From NCBI RefSeq assembly GCF_913055165.1, contig NZ_CAJXJS010000030.1, forward strand, positions 1 to 41,302: a DNA stretch of 41,302 nucleotides, written 5' to 3'. Origin of the DNA: an uncultured Devosia sp. GTDB taxonomy: Bacteria; Pseudomonadota; Alphaproteobacteria; Rhizobiales; Devosiaceae. The notes beneath the pieces are model-generated. The model made no database searches, was not told where the DNA came from, and worked only from the letters and a program-made list of their open reading frames with translations. Positions 41,172-41,302 of the stretch are shown in pieces. Each line of letters opens with the position of its first letter. Within the stretch, counting starts at the first letter, position 1. A program made the translations under genes and the position numbers.

Positions 41172-41302
41172 TACCAGAGCCCGTTTTCTCCCGTTAACCA
41201 TGAGCTCGAATTGATCTGGAACGAAGACAGAACCTTGTGCAGTGTGCTTGATGCCGGATCGATGAACGATTCGGACTGGCCGGGTCGCTTCGCATAAGAA
41301 GC

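Noticed and set aside
41172..41302. tRNA or attachment site next to the recombinase
   Set aside because: No cloverleaf or repeat of the recombinase 3' end was found in the 131 remaining bases.

Overview
The window is high-GC, gene-dense bacterial DNA. Gene families and promoter style suggest an alphaproteobacterium of the Hyphomicrobiales (Devosia-like). That placement is inferred from gene content, not from a marker gene; no rRNA or tRNA was seen. The window is dominated by solute uptake: five separate ABC importers, each with its own regulator, plus a Na+/phosphate symporter, intracellular glycosidases and sugar-metabolising enzymes.

Layout. (1) 1-5252, + strand: a ytfQ-ytfR-ytfT-yjfF type galactofuranose/pentose importer (ytfQ cut by the window edge) followed by a FadR-type GntR regulator. 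(2) 11090-5266, - strand: a complete glycerol-3-phosphate operon, ugpB-ugpA-ugpE-ugpC-ugpQ, ending in a GlpR-like DeoR repressor; a divergent Na/Pi cotransporter with a PhoU-like tail lies at 11364-13025. Two GlpR-like palindromes lie in the shared intergenic region. (3) 13154-20164, + strand: a LacI repressor and a family-5 (dipeptide/oligosaccharide type) importer with two permeases and two ATPases; the same operator-like palindrome precedes both the repressor and the binding-protein gene. (4) 26633-20154, - strand: LacI repressor, family-1 binding protein, two permeases, a GH32-like cytosolic glycosidase and an MsmX/UgpC-type ATPase; a 28-bp perfect palindrome lies upstream. (5) 36364-26988, - strand: binding protein, two permeases, ATPase, a CehA/McbA-type PHP metallohydrolase, an IolE-like isomerase/epimerase and a Gfo/Idh/MocA dehydrogenase. 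The dehydrogenase is split by an IS110/IS1111-family insertion sequence (about 27423-28836). Divergent from this operon are a LacI repressor and a DUF5054/GH38-like glycosidase (36661-39628). (6) 39629-41302: an intergenic region with an unusual repeat array (21-bp and 11-bp direct repeats plus an 18-bp inverted copy) and a lone divergent tyrosine recombinase.

How it fits together: each catabolic locus pairs one importer with one local repressor whose likely operators can be read in the sequence. Every importer locus has one or more hairpins between the binding-protein gene and the next gene, a layout expected to give more binding protein than permease. The least familiar parts are the DUF5054/CehA/IolE/Idh pathway (broken here by the IS), the guide-RNA candidate region of that IS, and the repeat array in front of the recombinase.
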